Assembly (NCBI GenBank): GCA_036346375.1
Contig: CM070517.1
Span: forward strand, 16,533,161 to 16,597,160
Length of the DNA stretch: 64,000 nt
DNA from: Guadua angustifolia
Lineage: Eukaryota > Streptophyta > Magnoliopsida > Poales > Poaceae
Direction of reading: 5' to 3'
This document shows, one piece after another, positions 23,743 through 34,964 of this stretch; the first letter of the stretch is position 1, and each line of letters begins with the position of its first letter. The notes beneath the pieces are model-generated. The model was given only the letters and a program-made list of their open reading frames with translations. It was not told the origin of the DNA and did no database searches. The translations under genes and the position numbers were made by a program.

Positions 23743-26700
23743 TGTCGGGACCCGAATATGCAAATCCGGACCCTCTGTGTATACTGCACTAGTCCAGGAT
23801 CACGCTAGTGCACACAGGCTCAACATTAGTGAATATCACAATCATACACAACGTAACTAGATAAAAGACATAACATGCTAAATATTAGCAGTTGTATGAC
23901 CTCATGGCCAACTTACTTAGCAATGCCTCATAAGGCTGAACAACAAATTGAACTGCAGCGGAATGAAGACGTAGATAACCCCTCAGTATACCACAGGCAA
24001 CTGACAAGGCTCGCATCCTAAACATTCGTCTCTTCATGGTACTCCTTCTTGAAAGACGATGATTTTTGTAGGCAAGGGTGAGTACACCAACACGTACTCA
24101 ACAAGTTGTGCATAGAATGCAATTCTATCATAGCTATATGCAAGGCTTATTCCAAAGGAAGGCTAAGAGGTTCATTTGCGATGGCGACATTTATAAACAA
24201 GTATAGTATATAGATTGAAATGACAGTAAAACAAATAACAGTAATAGATAGATTCAGCATTTCTCAAGTAAACCAAGTTTCCAGTCCTAAATCAAGATTC
24301 AACCTTTCATGGCAACCTGCCATCCATCCCAAGTTTCATTTTGCAAAAGTCTAAACCCTTGACTGTAATCCCCGAGCATTGCTCAATACCGTGAGCACGG
24401 CTATCCGAATAGATTGTACACTCTGCAGAGGTTATGCACTTTACCCACACGACATGATAATCTCTTTGATGCCAAGCTATTAGCACACTTCCTTTGGTAT
24501 GCTGGCAGAGAATCATGACAAAGCCTTTACAATGCATCCTCTTAACCCAAGATTACCCGCTAAGGTTTCAACACCAAGGGTCCGAAAACCTAGCAGGGCC
24601 CCCTCTTGCGCCATCTGGGTTCATTTAAAAGGATGAACCACTCCACCACGATAGTACTTAAGCTAAGCATTTGCAAATTAGTCACTAGGTCTGTCCCATT
24701 CCGCACATGTGGTTGCAAGTTAGACTCGGGTCAAAGGCTCGCAAGGTGTCCTTATGGTTTGATCAAAGCAAGACATACACATACCCTTTGCCCATCGGGC
24801 CCACCACAACATCCCGCCTTGCCACTTGCTCACCCAAAATCATAACCATCCCGATTGATTACCAAGCCCCACGTGCCATCAACAATTCAATATCGTTGTG
24901 TCACATCCATTGCCAACACAACTCAATCTCATCGTGTGACCACACATGACACACAAATTCAAAACATTGTTCCATATTCCATTAATCAAGATTATTTATC
25001 AAAGATTCAAGTACATGTGATGACGTGGCATGGCTAAGCATTCTAATCCGATCTAACCATCCATGTTGATTTCATTATTAACCAACTATAGTGAACCAAC
25101 CTAGGGTGACAAGTGGATCATGGCATACATCTAGCAAGGTAGGGTGTAATTCAAAGGGTGCGATAGCTAATCCCAAACTTATGTTGAAATCATTTATACA
25201 CATAAAATAACAAGTGATAAGGTAAATCAAAATAGCATGCAATCTAGTTTATGGGTGCAACATGATCAAAGCACAACTTGCCTTCGTTAAGCTCCTGCTC
25301 TGGTCCGTAATAATTCTTGAGCTGTGAAATACCCTTCCAAGCCTCGCACAATTCAACGTCTCACGCGAATCGAGAGAAAAAGCAAATAAAACCAAAACCA
25401 AAGAGCAAAAAATTCAAAAATTCAAATAAAAGCCACCATTAGAAAGATCTCAATTTTAAAAATTTTAGGAATTTGAATCACCTCAATCGGAGTTCGTATG
25501 AGGGAGAACGAGCTCTCGGAATATTTAAAATCCGAAATTCCTGAAAATTGGGAAATCAATATTAACCCGAATTATTTTTATAAAGAAAATCGGTTTTATT
25601 GCGTGGCGTGGCGTCATCGATCGGATCCGATCTGGCTGACAGACAGGTCCTGCAACGCTGACTCGGCAGATGGCGCATCCGGTGACGCAACGCCACACAC
25701 ATGCCACGCCGCGCACGCAGCGGCCCGACCCACGTGGCACCACGTGTCAAGATTTCATCACGCCACCTCGGTACGGCGGCACACACGCCCTACGGTCACC
25801 GGCGGCGAGCTAGCAGCACCTCCCTAACTCACCTTGATGTCGCCAATACGATGGCGCTTTCGGTTTGCGTCCCGCATCTGGTTCGTCGTGGCGAGACTTC
25901 TTCTCCAACAAGAGGGCCTTCACGGTGATCGCGACTCTCCGCGATGCTCTAGCGGAATCGGCGCGCACAAGGTGCTCCGATCAAGGGAAGCCAATGCGAC
26001 TGGTCCCAAGCTTTGCGGTTGCTCAACGGCGACGAATCGGCGACTTCTTCCTCGTGGTGCACTTCGACGAAACTTCCGATTGCGGTGCGATTGTGGCGAT
26101 TCTCGGGCTAAGGGCTTAGGACCTTGGTTGCGTGGTAAAGTCTTGCCGGTGCTCCCCTTAAATAGTACCCACAATGGCCGGATATGGTAGGTTTTGGCGC
26201 GGTGTCCATGGCGGCTACGGCGAAGGTCGTGAGTCCTACTCGAACACGGCCGAGAACGATGACCGGATGAGCGACACGTGGCGAATCGGGTGGCTAGGCT
26301 TTGCGCACGCGCTAGGGTTTCCTATTTGGTTTTGGCGTGATGAAGGCCGTTGGATGTTGATCCAACGGTTGATATTACCCTCCCGATTGAGCCGATCGGC
26401 CTGCACATGAACGGGCCGGCCCAATACTGTTCACGAGATATTTCCGGGTTTTCCAATAAAAACAATTCGAGAAATTAAACTAATCCTTTTAGGGTAGTAA
26501 AATACTCTAAAATTCGAAAAATTCTCAAAAATACTTTGAGTTATTCTGGACTTAATAAAAATATTTTCACAAAACTTTATTTTGCAATTGTCTTTTTATA
26601 ATTATTTCTTGATAAAAGACAATATATTTTAATTCAAAAGAATTCAAATAATTCTCAGAAAATCCAATAAAATCCAGAAAAATCACGAAATTCATATTTA

Positions 26701-26751
26701 GCAATAAAATAATATTATTTAATTAAAAAGCTGAAATTTTGGGATGTTACA
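23743..26751 (-). repeat. Gypsy-1 3' LTR
   Basis: 3009 bp, matching 30052-33017. The differences are mostly 1-5 bp indels in GC-rich parts. Confidence 0.9.
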
Positions 26752-26752
26752 A

Positions 26753-26766
26753 ACCTCCCCCCTTAA
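26753..26766 (-). promoter_or_regulatory. Gypsy-1 polypurine tract
   Basis: In the element's sense AAGGGGGGAGGTT lies directly before the 3' LTR (TGTAACATCCC). Confidence 0.8.
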
Positions 26767-26795
26767 CGGAATCTCGACCCCGAGATTAGGGCTGA

Positions 26796-27166
26796 CTAGA
26801 GAATAGGTTTGGGAATTCTGCCTTCAGATCTTCCTCACGCTCCCAAGTTGCTTCATTTTTTGAATGATTACTCCGTTGGACTCTACAGAAACGAATAGAC
26901 TTATTTCTAGTCCTGCACTCCATTGTATCCAAAATCTTAATAGGCTGCTCTTTGTAAGTCAGATCCTCCTACAACTTGATAGCTTCTAACGGCATTTGTT
27001 CTGCTGGCACTCTAAAACATTTCTTAAGCTGAGACACATGGAACACATCATGGACTCCTGCTAATGACTGGGGCAACTCTAACTGATACGCAATCTCTCC
27101 TCTGCGGCTCAAGATCTTAAATGGTCCTACATATCTAGGTGCAAGTTTTCTCTTTAACAATCGCAT
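26796..27166 (-). pseudogene. Gypsy-1 integrase C-terminus with chromodomain
   Basis: Minus frame with APRYVGPFKIL, VFHVSQLKKC and, after one in-frame stop near 26967, DLTYKEQPIKILD, ATWEREEDLKAEFP and the terminal stop at 26796. This is the integrase tail of chromoviruses; the chromodomain is thought to steer insertion to heterochromatin. The catalytic core is absent. Confidence 0.8.
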
Positions 27167-28351
27167 AAGAGGTCTAACTGTTGTCGAAAATCTTTTTAGG
27201 ATACTATCTTGTCCTTCCTAGAACTTCAACTCTAAGTAACGGATTTTGGTTGTTTTCAATGTAACACAACTTCTACCTTGCTTGGTTTAACAATAATTCC
27301 TTTAGCAATCTTTATATGACTAAGGATTTCGACCATTTCACTTCCGGAATTCACACTAGTTGGGCTTAGCATATGACTACTACTTCTTGCAATCTTAATC
27401 AATCTAACATGTTCTGCATGATCTTTTCTTGTCTTAGGGTATACTAGATTGTCATCAACCATGAATTTATCAATTACTCCATAAATATCTTACTTATCAT
27501 GTTCATTAGATATGCGGGCATCGGTCAATTCAGGAGATTTAGCCAAAACTTATATTGTTCATGTAGAGAACGAAATTTTAGAAACATCCTTCCCATGTCT
27601 CCTAAGTTTATGATAGCCTAAGCGAAACTTTGTCCTAAAGAAATTCCAATTCTATTCTTAACTGTCCCATCATGTAGTCGATCCTGATATTGGATACTTG
27701 TTACACGATTTAGTGCACTCTCTTTGATCTTCCATTTGCATTTTAATGAACAAGAGTTTCCATAGTGATATATTGAGTTTTCAAAAACTTTTCCTAGTAA
27801 CTCTTCGATATGCTTCTCTATTTCCCACTAATTCCTTAGTATACATTTTGACAGGTTTTTTTTTTAGGTTTTAAATCGATATATCTTTCACCAAAATATC
27901 CTTATGTCTGAGTATCTAACTAATTTCAAGAATAACCTAATTATCTACATAATATGATTTGCTTGGGACTTAACTCATTTATTAAGCACTGAACCCTTAA
28001 CGTTCTGGCGGATCCTAGCATAACTGAGCACTTAATGACAAATCCTCGAATTAACAAGTTCTCACTGGGTCACTAGCCACTATTTCTCATGCATCATTTT
28101 CAAGTGAACCATAAACTCAAGAATACTCTTAAAGAAACATCTAACTCATCGTTTCCATTATTGCTTTTTCATTCCAATACTCTGTATACTAATGCATCAA
28201 CTAATTCTGCTTTATTTCTTTTGGGCAAGGAAACCTTACACGGAATTCATCACTAATCTCTTTGCTTTACAAGTAGGGTTACGACATTGCACTAAATAAA
28301 CTCATAGCTCGACTTAGTGATTTAGCATTGGCTGGGGCTTCGGCAGGCGAG
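27167..28351 (-). pseudogene. Collapsed pol region of Gypsy-1
   Basis: Only one RT scrap is recognisable, at 27256-27462 (DDNLVYPKTRKDHAEHVRLI, the YVDD-downstream block). The remaining ~900 bp is AT-rich without recognisable domains. The RT, RNase H and integrase core are deleted or decayed beyond recognition. Confidence 0.5.
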
Positions 28352-29452
28352 TTAGGATTGACTTCGAATCGACGCGATTGCTTTCCTTTGAGGGCACTTA
28401 TTGGCAAAATGCTCGGGCTTGTGGCAAATATAGCAGAGCCTAGGGTGAACTTCCTTTCTTGAGCATTCGTTGACAGTGTCTTTACCTAGACGCCTTTTCT
28501 TCCATTGGTTTTCTTGGCAAATTTCTCCTGCATCTTCACCGCTCACCCTTGGCGTTATATACCGGACGGAAGTAACTTCTGGTATTTCCATGGCTGTAGG
28601 AAATACTTGCTCTCTCCGTGGGCATTGCTTAACAAAATGGCCTTCTTCTTGACAGTAGTAGCACAATCGTTTGCATTGTTTTGCCTTGATGGATGCAACT
28701 GTGCACTCATCCTCACTCTTATAATCCAGGGTTGGTTGTTTCAGAGGGCACTCTCTAGACCAATGACCTTCCTTATCACACAAGAAACATGCCGTTGGTG
28801 ATTGCCACTCACTGCCTTCCTGATTAAGGTTGACAGGTTTAGGAGGCTGTGTTTTTAATTCTCCAAGCGACGTCTCCTGGGTAGTTAACTTTCCCCCTCT
28901 TATTGATAATTCTCGAGCAACTAGGGTCCGTAGATTCTTCTGTTGATGTTGTATCACGGCGGTCACTATCGGATCTAGGGGACATTGAGGTGGACAGTGA
29001 TCTCGACCTTCACAAAGGTAACATGTGATGTTGCCCATAGGACATTCTCCAGGAGAATGGCTTCCTTCACAACTGGAGCAATTGATCGCATGCTCGTCTG
29101 CGGTATATCCTATCTCTCCACAGCGAATGCACGCACGAAACTTGTCTAGCTGTCCAGATCTCGAAGGAGGTACATTGGTGGTATTCTTCTTTGAATTTAT
29201 TGTGGCCATATCATTCTTAGTGATATTCTGTATTTGTTTCGTCATTGCTTGCATCAACTGAGTCTGAGCGGCCAAAAACTCTTTGAAGCTCTGCATATCT
29301 ATCGGTATTGACGGTTGAGGAACTAATCCATCCTTAGAGTTTCCACTGGGTTGATTTTCACTTTCACTAGCTCCATTGCTATCACTGTTTTGAACCATCT
29401 GCTTGATTACCTCAAGGGTTAGGAAAACGAAATTAGCATAGATAAGGAGCAA
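28352..29452 (-). CDS. Gypsy-1 gag-like protein with a series of zinc knuckles
   Basis: 366 codons open on the minus strand. The likely start is the Met at 29398 (MVQNSDSNGASE), 637 bp inside from the PBS end. Residues ~60-100 are Gln-rich and may be helical. Four canonical CX2CX4HX4C knuckles follow (CYLCEGRDHCPPQC, CFLCDKEGHWSREC, CYYCQEEGHFVKQC, CYICHKPEHFANKC), preceded by an odd pair (CIRC...H...C and CSSCEGSHSPGEC). No gag capsid domain is recognised. Typical chromovirus gag has one knuckle, so this array is unusual. It could still bind RNA for packaging with a helper element's enzymes (inference). Confidence 0.7.
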   Translation of the reverse strand: MLLIYANFVFLTLEVIKQMVQNSDSNGASESENQPSGNSKDGLVPQPSIPIDMQSFKEFLAAQTQLMQAMTKQIQNITKNDMATINSKKNTTNVPPSRSGQLDKFRACIRCGEIGYTADEHAINCSSCEGSHSPGECPMGNITCYLCEGRDHCPPQCPLDPIVTAVIQHQQKNLRTLVARELSIRGGKLTTQETSLGELKTQPPKPVNLNQEGSEWQSPTACFLCDKEGHWSRECPLKQPTLDYKSEDECTVASIKAKQCKRLCYYCQEEGHFVKQCPRREQVFPTAMEIPEVTSVRYITPRVSGEDAGEICQENQWKKRRLGKDTVNECSRKEVHPRLCYICHKPEHFANKCPQRKAIASIRSQS

Positions 29453-30034
29453 GAATCCTATCTGAGGGAGATAGGTTTAACCCAATAACTTTAAGCAATC
29501 AATATTAATAACTTGGTATGGTTGCTTATATAAGCCTAAAAGCTTTGCAACACATACTGCACACTCAGTAATCAAGAAGAACCAATTCAACCTAAACACA
29601 CAAAACTACCGTCTACATGGGCGACACTCCTATCTTAAGGAACGCGATTCCCACACATGAGTCTCAACTGGCTACTTAAAGTACTGAGTCTTCTAGCTCT
29701 TGATACACTTCGTTGATTTGCTCCTCCATGAGCTTGATGATTCTTTCCTTCATGGTCGGTATGGTGGCAGCAGGTACTTGATATCTCCTAAAGTGTGGTA
29801 TATAGTTTTCTACTTAGATAACTCAGGTAAGATTTTAACTTATTTCAGCGGAGGTAAGAGAGAGAAATTTCAGCAAAAGGTAAGAAGGAATTTTTGGTAA
29901 GGACAGAATTAGAAGAACGAGATAAGTCAAGGACACATTATTCTTCTCGGTTGGGTCTTTTTACTTTTAGAAAATAATTTTGAAGGACCTATAGAGACGA
30001 CCAACTATCTAGGGCCAAGACCTACAGTCAGTAT

Positions 30035-30047
30035 GGCTCTGATACCA
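30035..30047 (-). promoter_or_regulatory. Gypsy-1 primer binding site (initiator Met tRNA)
   Basis: The minus strand reads TGGTATCAGAGCC, four bases from the 5' LTR end at 30052. Confidence 0.9.
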
Positions 30048-30051
30048 CCTT

Positions 30052-33017
30052 TGTCGGGACCCGAATATGCAAATCCGGACCTTCTGTGTATACTGCACTA
30101 GTCCAGGATCACGCTAGTGCATACAGGCTCAACATTAGTGAATATCACAATCATACACAACGTAACTAGATAAAAGACATAACATGCTAAATATTAGCAG
30201 TTGTATGACCTCATGGCCAACTTACTTAGCAATGCCTCATAAGGCTGAACAACAAATTGAACTGCAGCGGAATGAAGACGTAGATAACCCCTCAGTATAC
30301 TACAGGCAACTGACAAGGCTCGCACCCTAAACATTCGTCTCTTCATGGTACTCCTTCTTCAGCACTGATGATTTTTGTAGGCAAGGGTGAGTACACCAAC
30401 ACGTACTCAACAAGTTGTGCACAGAATGCAATTCTATCATAGCTATATGCAAGGCTTATTCCAAAGGAAGGCTAAGAGGTTCATTTGCAGTAAAGCAGCA
30501 TTTATAAACAAGTATAGTATATAGATTGAAATGACAGTAAAACAAATAACAGTAATAGATAGATTCAGCATTTCTCAAGTAAACCAAGTTTCCAGTCCTA
30601 AATCAAGATTCAACCTTTCATGGCAACCTGCCATCCATCCCAAGTTTCATTTTGCAAAAGTCTAAACCCTTGACTGTAATCCCCGAGCATTGCTCAATAC
30701 CGTGAGCACGGCTATCCGAATAGATTGTACACTCTGCAGAGGTTATGCACTTTACCCACACGACATGATAATCTCTTTGATGCCAAGCTATTAGCACACT
30801 TCCTTTGGTATCTTTGGCGGAGAATCATGACAAAGCCTTTACAATGCATCCTCTTAACCGTTACTACCCGCTAAGGTTTCAACATCAAGGGTCGAAAATC
30901 ACAACAGGCCCCCTCTTGCGCCATCTGGGTTCATTTAAAAGGATGAACCACTCCACCACGATAGTACTTAAGCTAAGCATTTGCAAATTAGTCACTAGGT
31001 GTCCCATTCCGACATGTGGTTGCAAGTTAGACTCAGTCAAAGGCTGCAAGGTGTCCTTATGGTTTGATCAAAGCAAGACATACACATACCCTTTGCCCAT
31101 CGGGCCCACCCTGGCATCCTGCCCTTGCCACTTGCTCCGACCCAAAATCATAACCATCCCAGTTGATTACCAAGCCCCACGTGCCATCAACAATTCAATA
31201 TCGTTGTGTCACATCCATTGCCAACACAACTCAATCTCATCGTGTGACCACACATGACACACAAATTCAAAACATTGTTCCATATTCCATTAATCAAGAT
31301 TATTTATCAAAGATTCAAGTACATGTGATGACGTGGCATGGCTAAGCATTCTAATCCGATCTAACCATCCATGTTGATTTCATTATTAACCAACTATAGT
31401 GAACCAACCTAGGGTGACAAGTGGATCATGGCATACATCTAGCAAGGTAGGGTGTAATTCAAAGGGTACGATAGCTAATCCCAAACTTATGTTGAAATCA
31501 TTTATACACATAAAATAACAAGTGATAAGGTAAATCAAAATAGCATGCAATCTAGTTTATGGGTGCAACATGATCAAAGCACAACTTGCCTTCGTTAAGC
31601 TCCTGCTCTGGTGCAGTAATAATTCTTGAGCTGTGAAATACCCTTCCGAAGCCTCGCACAATTCAACGTCTCACGCGAATCGAGAGAAAAAGCAAATAAA
31701 AACCAAAACCAAAGAGCAAAAAATTCAAAAATTCAAATAAAAGCCACCATTAGAAAGATCTCAATTTTAAAATTTTTAGGAATTTGAATCACCTCAATCG
31801 GAGTTCGTATGAGGGAGAACGAGCTCTCGGAATATTTAAAATCCGAAATTCTGAAAATTGGGAAATCAATATTAACCCGAATTATTTTTATAAAGAAAAT
31901 CGGTTTTATTGCGTGGGCGTGGCGTCATCCCGATCGGATCCGATCTGGCGCCGACAGACGGGTCCCGCAACGCTGACTCGGCGAGATGACGCATCCGGTG
32001 ACGCAACGCCACACATGCCACGCCGCGCCACGCATAGCGGCATTCGACCCACGTGGCACCACGTGTCGGCATTTCATCACGCCACCTCGGCCGGCACACA
32101 CACGGCCCTACGGTCACCGGCGGCGAGCTAGCGGCACCTCCCTAACTCACCTTGATGTCGCCATACGATGGCGCTTTCGGTTTGCGTCGAATCGGTTCGT
32201 CGGCGGCGAGACTTCTTCTCCGTGGCGAGGGCCTTCACGGTGATGCGACTCTCGGCGATGCTCTAAGCGGAATCGGGCGCGCACAAGGTGCTCCGATCAA
32301 GGGCGAAGCCAATCGATTGTCCCAAGCTTTGCGGTTGCTCAACGGCGACGAATCGGCGACTTCTTCCTCGTGGCTACACTTCGACGAAACTTCCGATTAG
32401 TGGTAAAGTCGCGCACTCGGTGCTCCCTTAAATAGTACCGCGATGGCGGATATGGTAGGTTTTGGCGCGGTGTCCATGGCGGCTCTGGCGAAGGTCGTGA
32501 GTCCTACTCGAACACGGCGAGAACGATGACCGGATGAGCGACACGTGGCGAATCGGGTGGCTAGGCTTTGCGCCGCTAGGGTTTCCTATTTGGTTTTGGC
32601 GTGATGAAGGCCGTTGGATGTTGATCCAACGGTTGATATTACCCTCCGATTGAGCCGTTCGGCCTGCGATGAACGGGCCGCCCAATACTGTTCACGAGAT
32701 ATTTCCGGGGTTTTCCAATAAAAACAATTCGAGAAATTAAACTAATCCTTTTAGGGTAGTAAAAATACTCTAAAAATTCCCAGAAAATTCTCAAAAATAC
32801 TTTGAGTTATTCTGGACTTAATAAAAATATTTTCACAAAACTTTATTTTGCAATTGTCTTTTTATAATTATTTCTTGACAAAAGACAATATATTTTAATT
32901 CAAAAGAATTCAAATAATTCTCAGAAAATCCAATAAAATCCAGAAAAATCACGAAATTCATATTTAGCAATAAAATAAAATTATTTAATTAAAAAGCTGA
33001 AATTTTGGGATGTTACA
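30052..33017 (-). repeat. Gypsy-1 5' LTR
   Basis: 2966 bp, matching 23743-26751. TG/CA ends; followed on the plus strand by target duplication ATAAA. Confidence 0.9.
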
Positions 33018-33268
33018 ATAAAAAAGACCAAAAAATTATGTCTTATACACCCGAGACGTACGGCATAGGCCACCCATTCGGCGACAGCTGGGTGCACTTC
33101 GGATCCCCATAGAGTTCTTTCATAGTAGGGATTGAGCGGTGTCCGATGACAAATCGAAAATTTAACACGAGTCAGGTAATATGCAGAAAATGTGGGACAT
33201 CATTCTGGCTGTACCCAGATAGGCGGAACGATCATTTGTTCCACTATGACAAACAGTGCTTTCGTTAG

Positions 33269-33895
33269 TTAGTTCGTCAAGTAATTTCATCACTGTTGTA
33301 ATGCCCTTGTAATATAATCTAATCTATTGCTTATTTTATCATCTGAACTTTCGGTGTATGTGCCCTTATATATGTTCAACAAATAATTTAAGTGTTCATA
33401 ACATGAGTTGTTGTCGACTATAAAATTTTGAAATTTTTGTCCATGGTTACGATGCATCACTAATGTTCCCATAAAATTTTTATCAAGCTTTATAAATTTT
33501 AAAACTTGAGCGATTACTCTTTATCTAATTTTGCCACATCGGACACTAACCTTTGTCTAAATTTTTAAAAATTCATAGAGCTTGGTCATTATATGAAAAT
33601 TTTATGGGAACATTAGTGATGCATCATAACCATGGACAAAAAATTTTAAAATTTTCTAACGTGGTTTGTTTCATTTTTCATTCGGTTCAAACTTATCGGC
33701 CAGCGTTTTATCAAGATAGTTGTATTGTTTGAATTTTAAAAAATTCTTCAGATCTTAAAATCATTTGAAATTTTTATGGTAATATCATTAATTTATCAGG
33801 AACCTCCATAACAAATTTCAAAAATTTTCGACGTCGTTAGAGTCCTATTTTATTTTTATACGTGGTCGCTGATTCTACCCAGGAGGGGGGTCTTA
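33269..33895. repeat. MULE-2 3' tail with a ~57-bp hairpin
   Basis: No gene. The arms at 33423-33480 and 33596-33652 are inverse copies (both include TGCATCA and CCATGG) with a ~115-bp loop. The rest is AT-rich. Confidence 0.7.
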
Positions 33896-34133
33896 AACGG
33901 ATTTTGGTATTCCGGGTATGGGGGCCCCACCCCATACTCGAAATTTGAAATTCCGGTTAAGCCATACCCGGATTTTGAAATTCCAGGTATGGGGTGGGGC
34001 CCCCATACCCGGAATTTGAAATTCCGGTTAAGGATTAGCCGGATTTTGAGGTTCCGGGTATGGTTAAACGGATTTTCAGATTCCGGGTAAGGCTGGGTTT
34101 TTTGTAAATATGCAAACATGTTGTATCGATTTG
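33896..34133. repeat. MULE-2 right terminal inverted repeat
   Basis: Inverse of 16751-16987, with the same internal 22-bp GC-rich inverted pair at 33916-33937 and 33987-34008. Confidence 0.85.
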
Positions 34134-34174
34134 TAATTAGGGACCGTAATTTGTACTGTATTCCAAATTTTCCC
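34131..34174 (+). repeat. 44-bp direct repeat flanking MULE-2, right copy
   Basis: Matches 16708-16751 with four mismatches and abuts the right TIR. Confidence 0.8.
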
Positions 34175-34964
34175 CTATTCCTACTACTGTTGATCCACTT
34201 GGCTACTACTGCTCCACTCCTCTTGATTTCTCCTCCTGGATACTAACTCTTACTCCTTACCTTCCTCCACTCGGCTACTCTCGTTTTTTCTATTTGGCCA
34301 AAGCCTCCCTAATGGCTTCTCCCCTCTGGCCGAAATGGGATTTCTTGCTCCCCACTGATCTTTGGCTATTTTGCTTGGGTTCTTGATTTTACTAGTTGCT
34401 ACTACTCCTCTATTCTCCCTTTCTACTTCTCTCTACTGCGGCTCTTCCCTGGCCGAGCCCTCTATGGCTCCTGATCTAACCCTAGCTTAGCAGAAAAGGG
34501 ATTTTTGTGCTTCTTTGATTTTGTGATTTCTTTGGTTTTGATCTACTGATCTACTGGCTTCTTGAGGTGAGTTTTTGATGTGCTTCACAGGTAAAAGGGT
34601 CTATGATGATTTTAGGGTTGAGCTCTAGGTTGGGAGTGCAAGAATGACGATGATGGCTAGCTAGGACGCTTCCTCATAGGCCCCTAGAGCTCACTCTACT
34701 GAGACTAAATCGATCCACTAGGTTCTATTGATTTTGTTGCCACTACTCTACTGCTAGCTCTAACACTTACTTGATGTCCTGGCTAGGTCAGTTTTTGGTG
34801 TTGATGGAGTTGTTGGCCGGGTTGAGGTGGAGGATGTAGAGGAAGCTGATCTCCTGCTGGATCTGGCCTCCTCCTAGCTCCCTGGTTCCCTTCTTCCTTG
34901 GCCAGCTTCACCTCCTTGCTCCCTTACTTCGGCTTGAGCTTTCTTTTCTTACTCCTTCTCCGGT
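34175..34964. other. Unassigned pyrimidine-rich segment
   Basis: 790 bp, CT-rich, with recurring CTACTACT and GGCCGAA blocks. No gene seen. With 36081-36586 and 37273-37304 it may be one old LTR broken by later insertions; the right end, GGGGGGTCCTCACA, read backwards starts TGTGAGGACC like an LTR. Confidence 0.3.

Larger units (their letters stand above)
23743..33017 (-). mobile_element. Gypsy-1, non-autonomous chromovirus-like LTR element
   Basis: LTRs of 3.0 kb at 30052-33017 (5', minus sense) and 23743-26751 (3'), starting TGTAACATCCC and ending GGGTCCCGACA in the element's own sense. Target duplication ATAAA at 23738-23742 and 33018-33022. PBS, PPT, gag-like gene and integrase chromodomain tail are present, but the 3.3-kb interior lacks protease, most of RT, RNase H and the integrase core. 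The chromodomain suggests the Tekay/Del lineage (inference). It sits in exon 3 of the MULE-2 GRF gene. Confidence 0.92.
22565..33268 (+). pseudogene. MULE-2 GRF-type zinc-finger gene, split by Gypsy-1
   Basis: Exons 22565-22758, 22829-23021 and 23092-23742 plus 33023-33268, with GT-AG introns. Finger 1 spans the first intron: CDC, HYCC, then CCFFQWID. Finger 2 is in exon 3: CEHG, RRFYRCP, CGYFNWVD. A CIDC plus H and C cluster follows (KRAYCIDCRARF), then a basic, serine-rich stretch, and after the Gypsy-1 insert a CRKC...C cluster. The layout fits the GRF zinc-finger family (C-x-C/H, Cys, Cys with a FxWxD tail). Lesions: a stop in exon 1, one missing base after WIDG in exon 2, the 9.3-kb insertion, and TGG to TAG near 33110. 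It lies about 0.8 kb downstream of the transposase on the same strand and has its own TATA box. Function unknown; DNA binding or transposition control is a guess. Confidence 0.7.
16751..34133 (+). mobile_element. MULE-2, complete two-gene Mutator-like element split by Gypsy-1
   Basis: Bounded by ~240-bp inverted repeats (16751-16987 and 33896-34133). It is 17.4 kb with the Gypsy-1 insert and about 8.1 kb without it. Order: TIR, GC-rich leader with a possible TATA box, AT-rich ~170-bp array, transposase, short repeats, minisatellite, TATA box, GRF-finger gene, hairpin, TIR. MULEs normally make 9-bp target duplications; none is found, and a 44-bp direct repeat flanks it instead. Assignment to the Mutator superfamily rests on the transposase. 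That the TIRs belong to the same element is inferred from their position. Confidence 0.72.

Noticed and set aside
25498..26424. Short frames in the Gypsy-1 LTRs (also 31784-32685)
   Set aside because: They differ between the two LTR copies through indels and encode nothing recognisable; LTRs are non-coding here.
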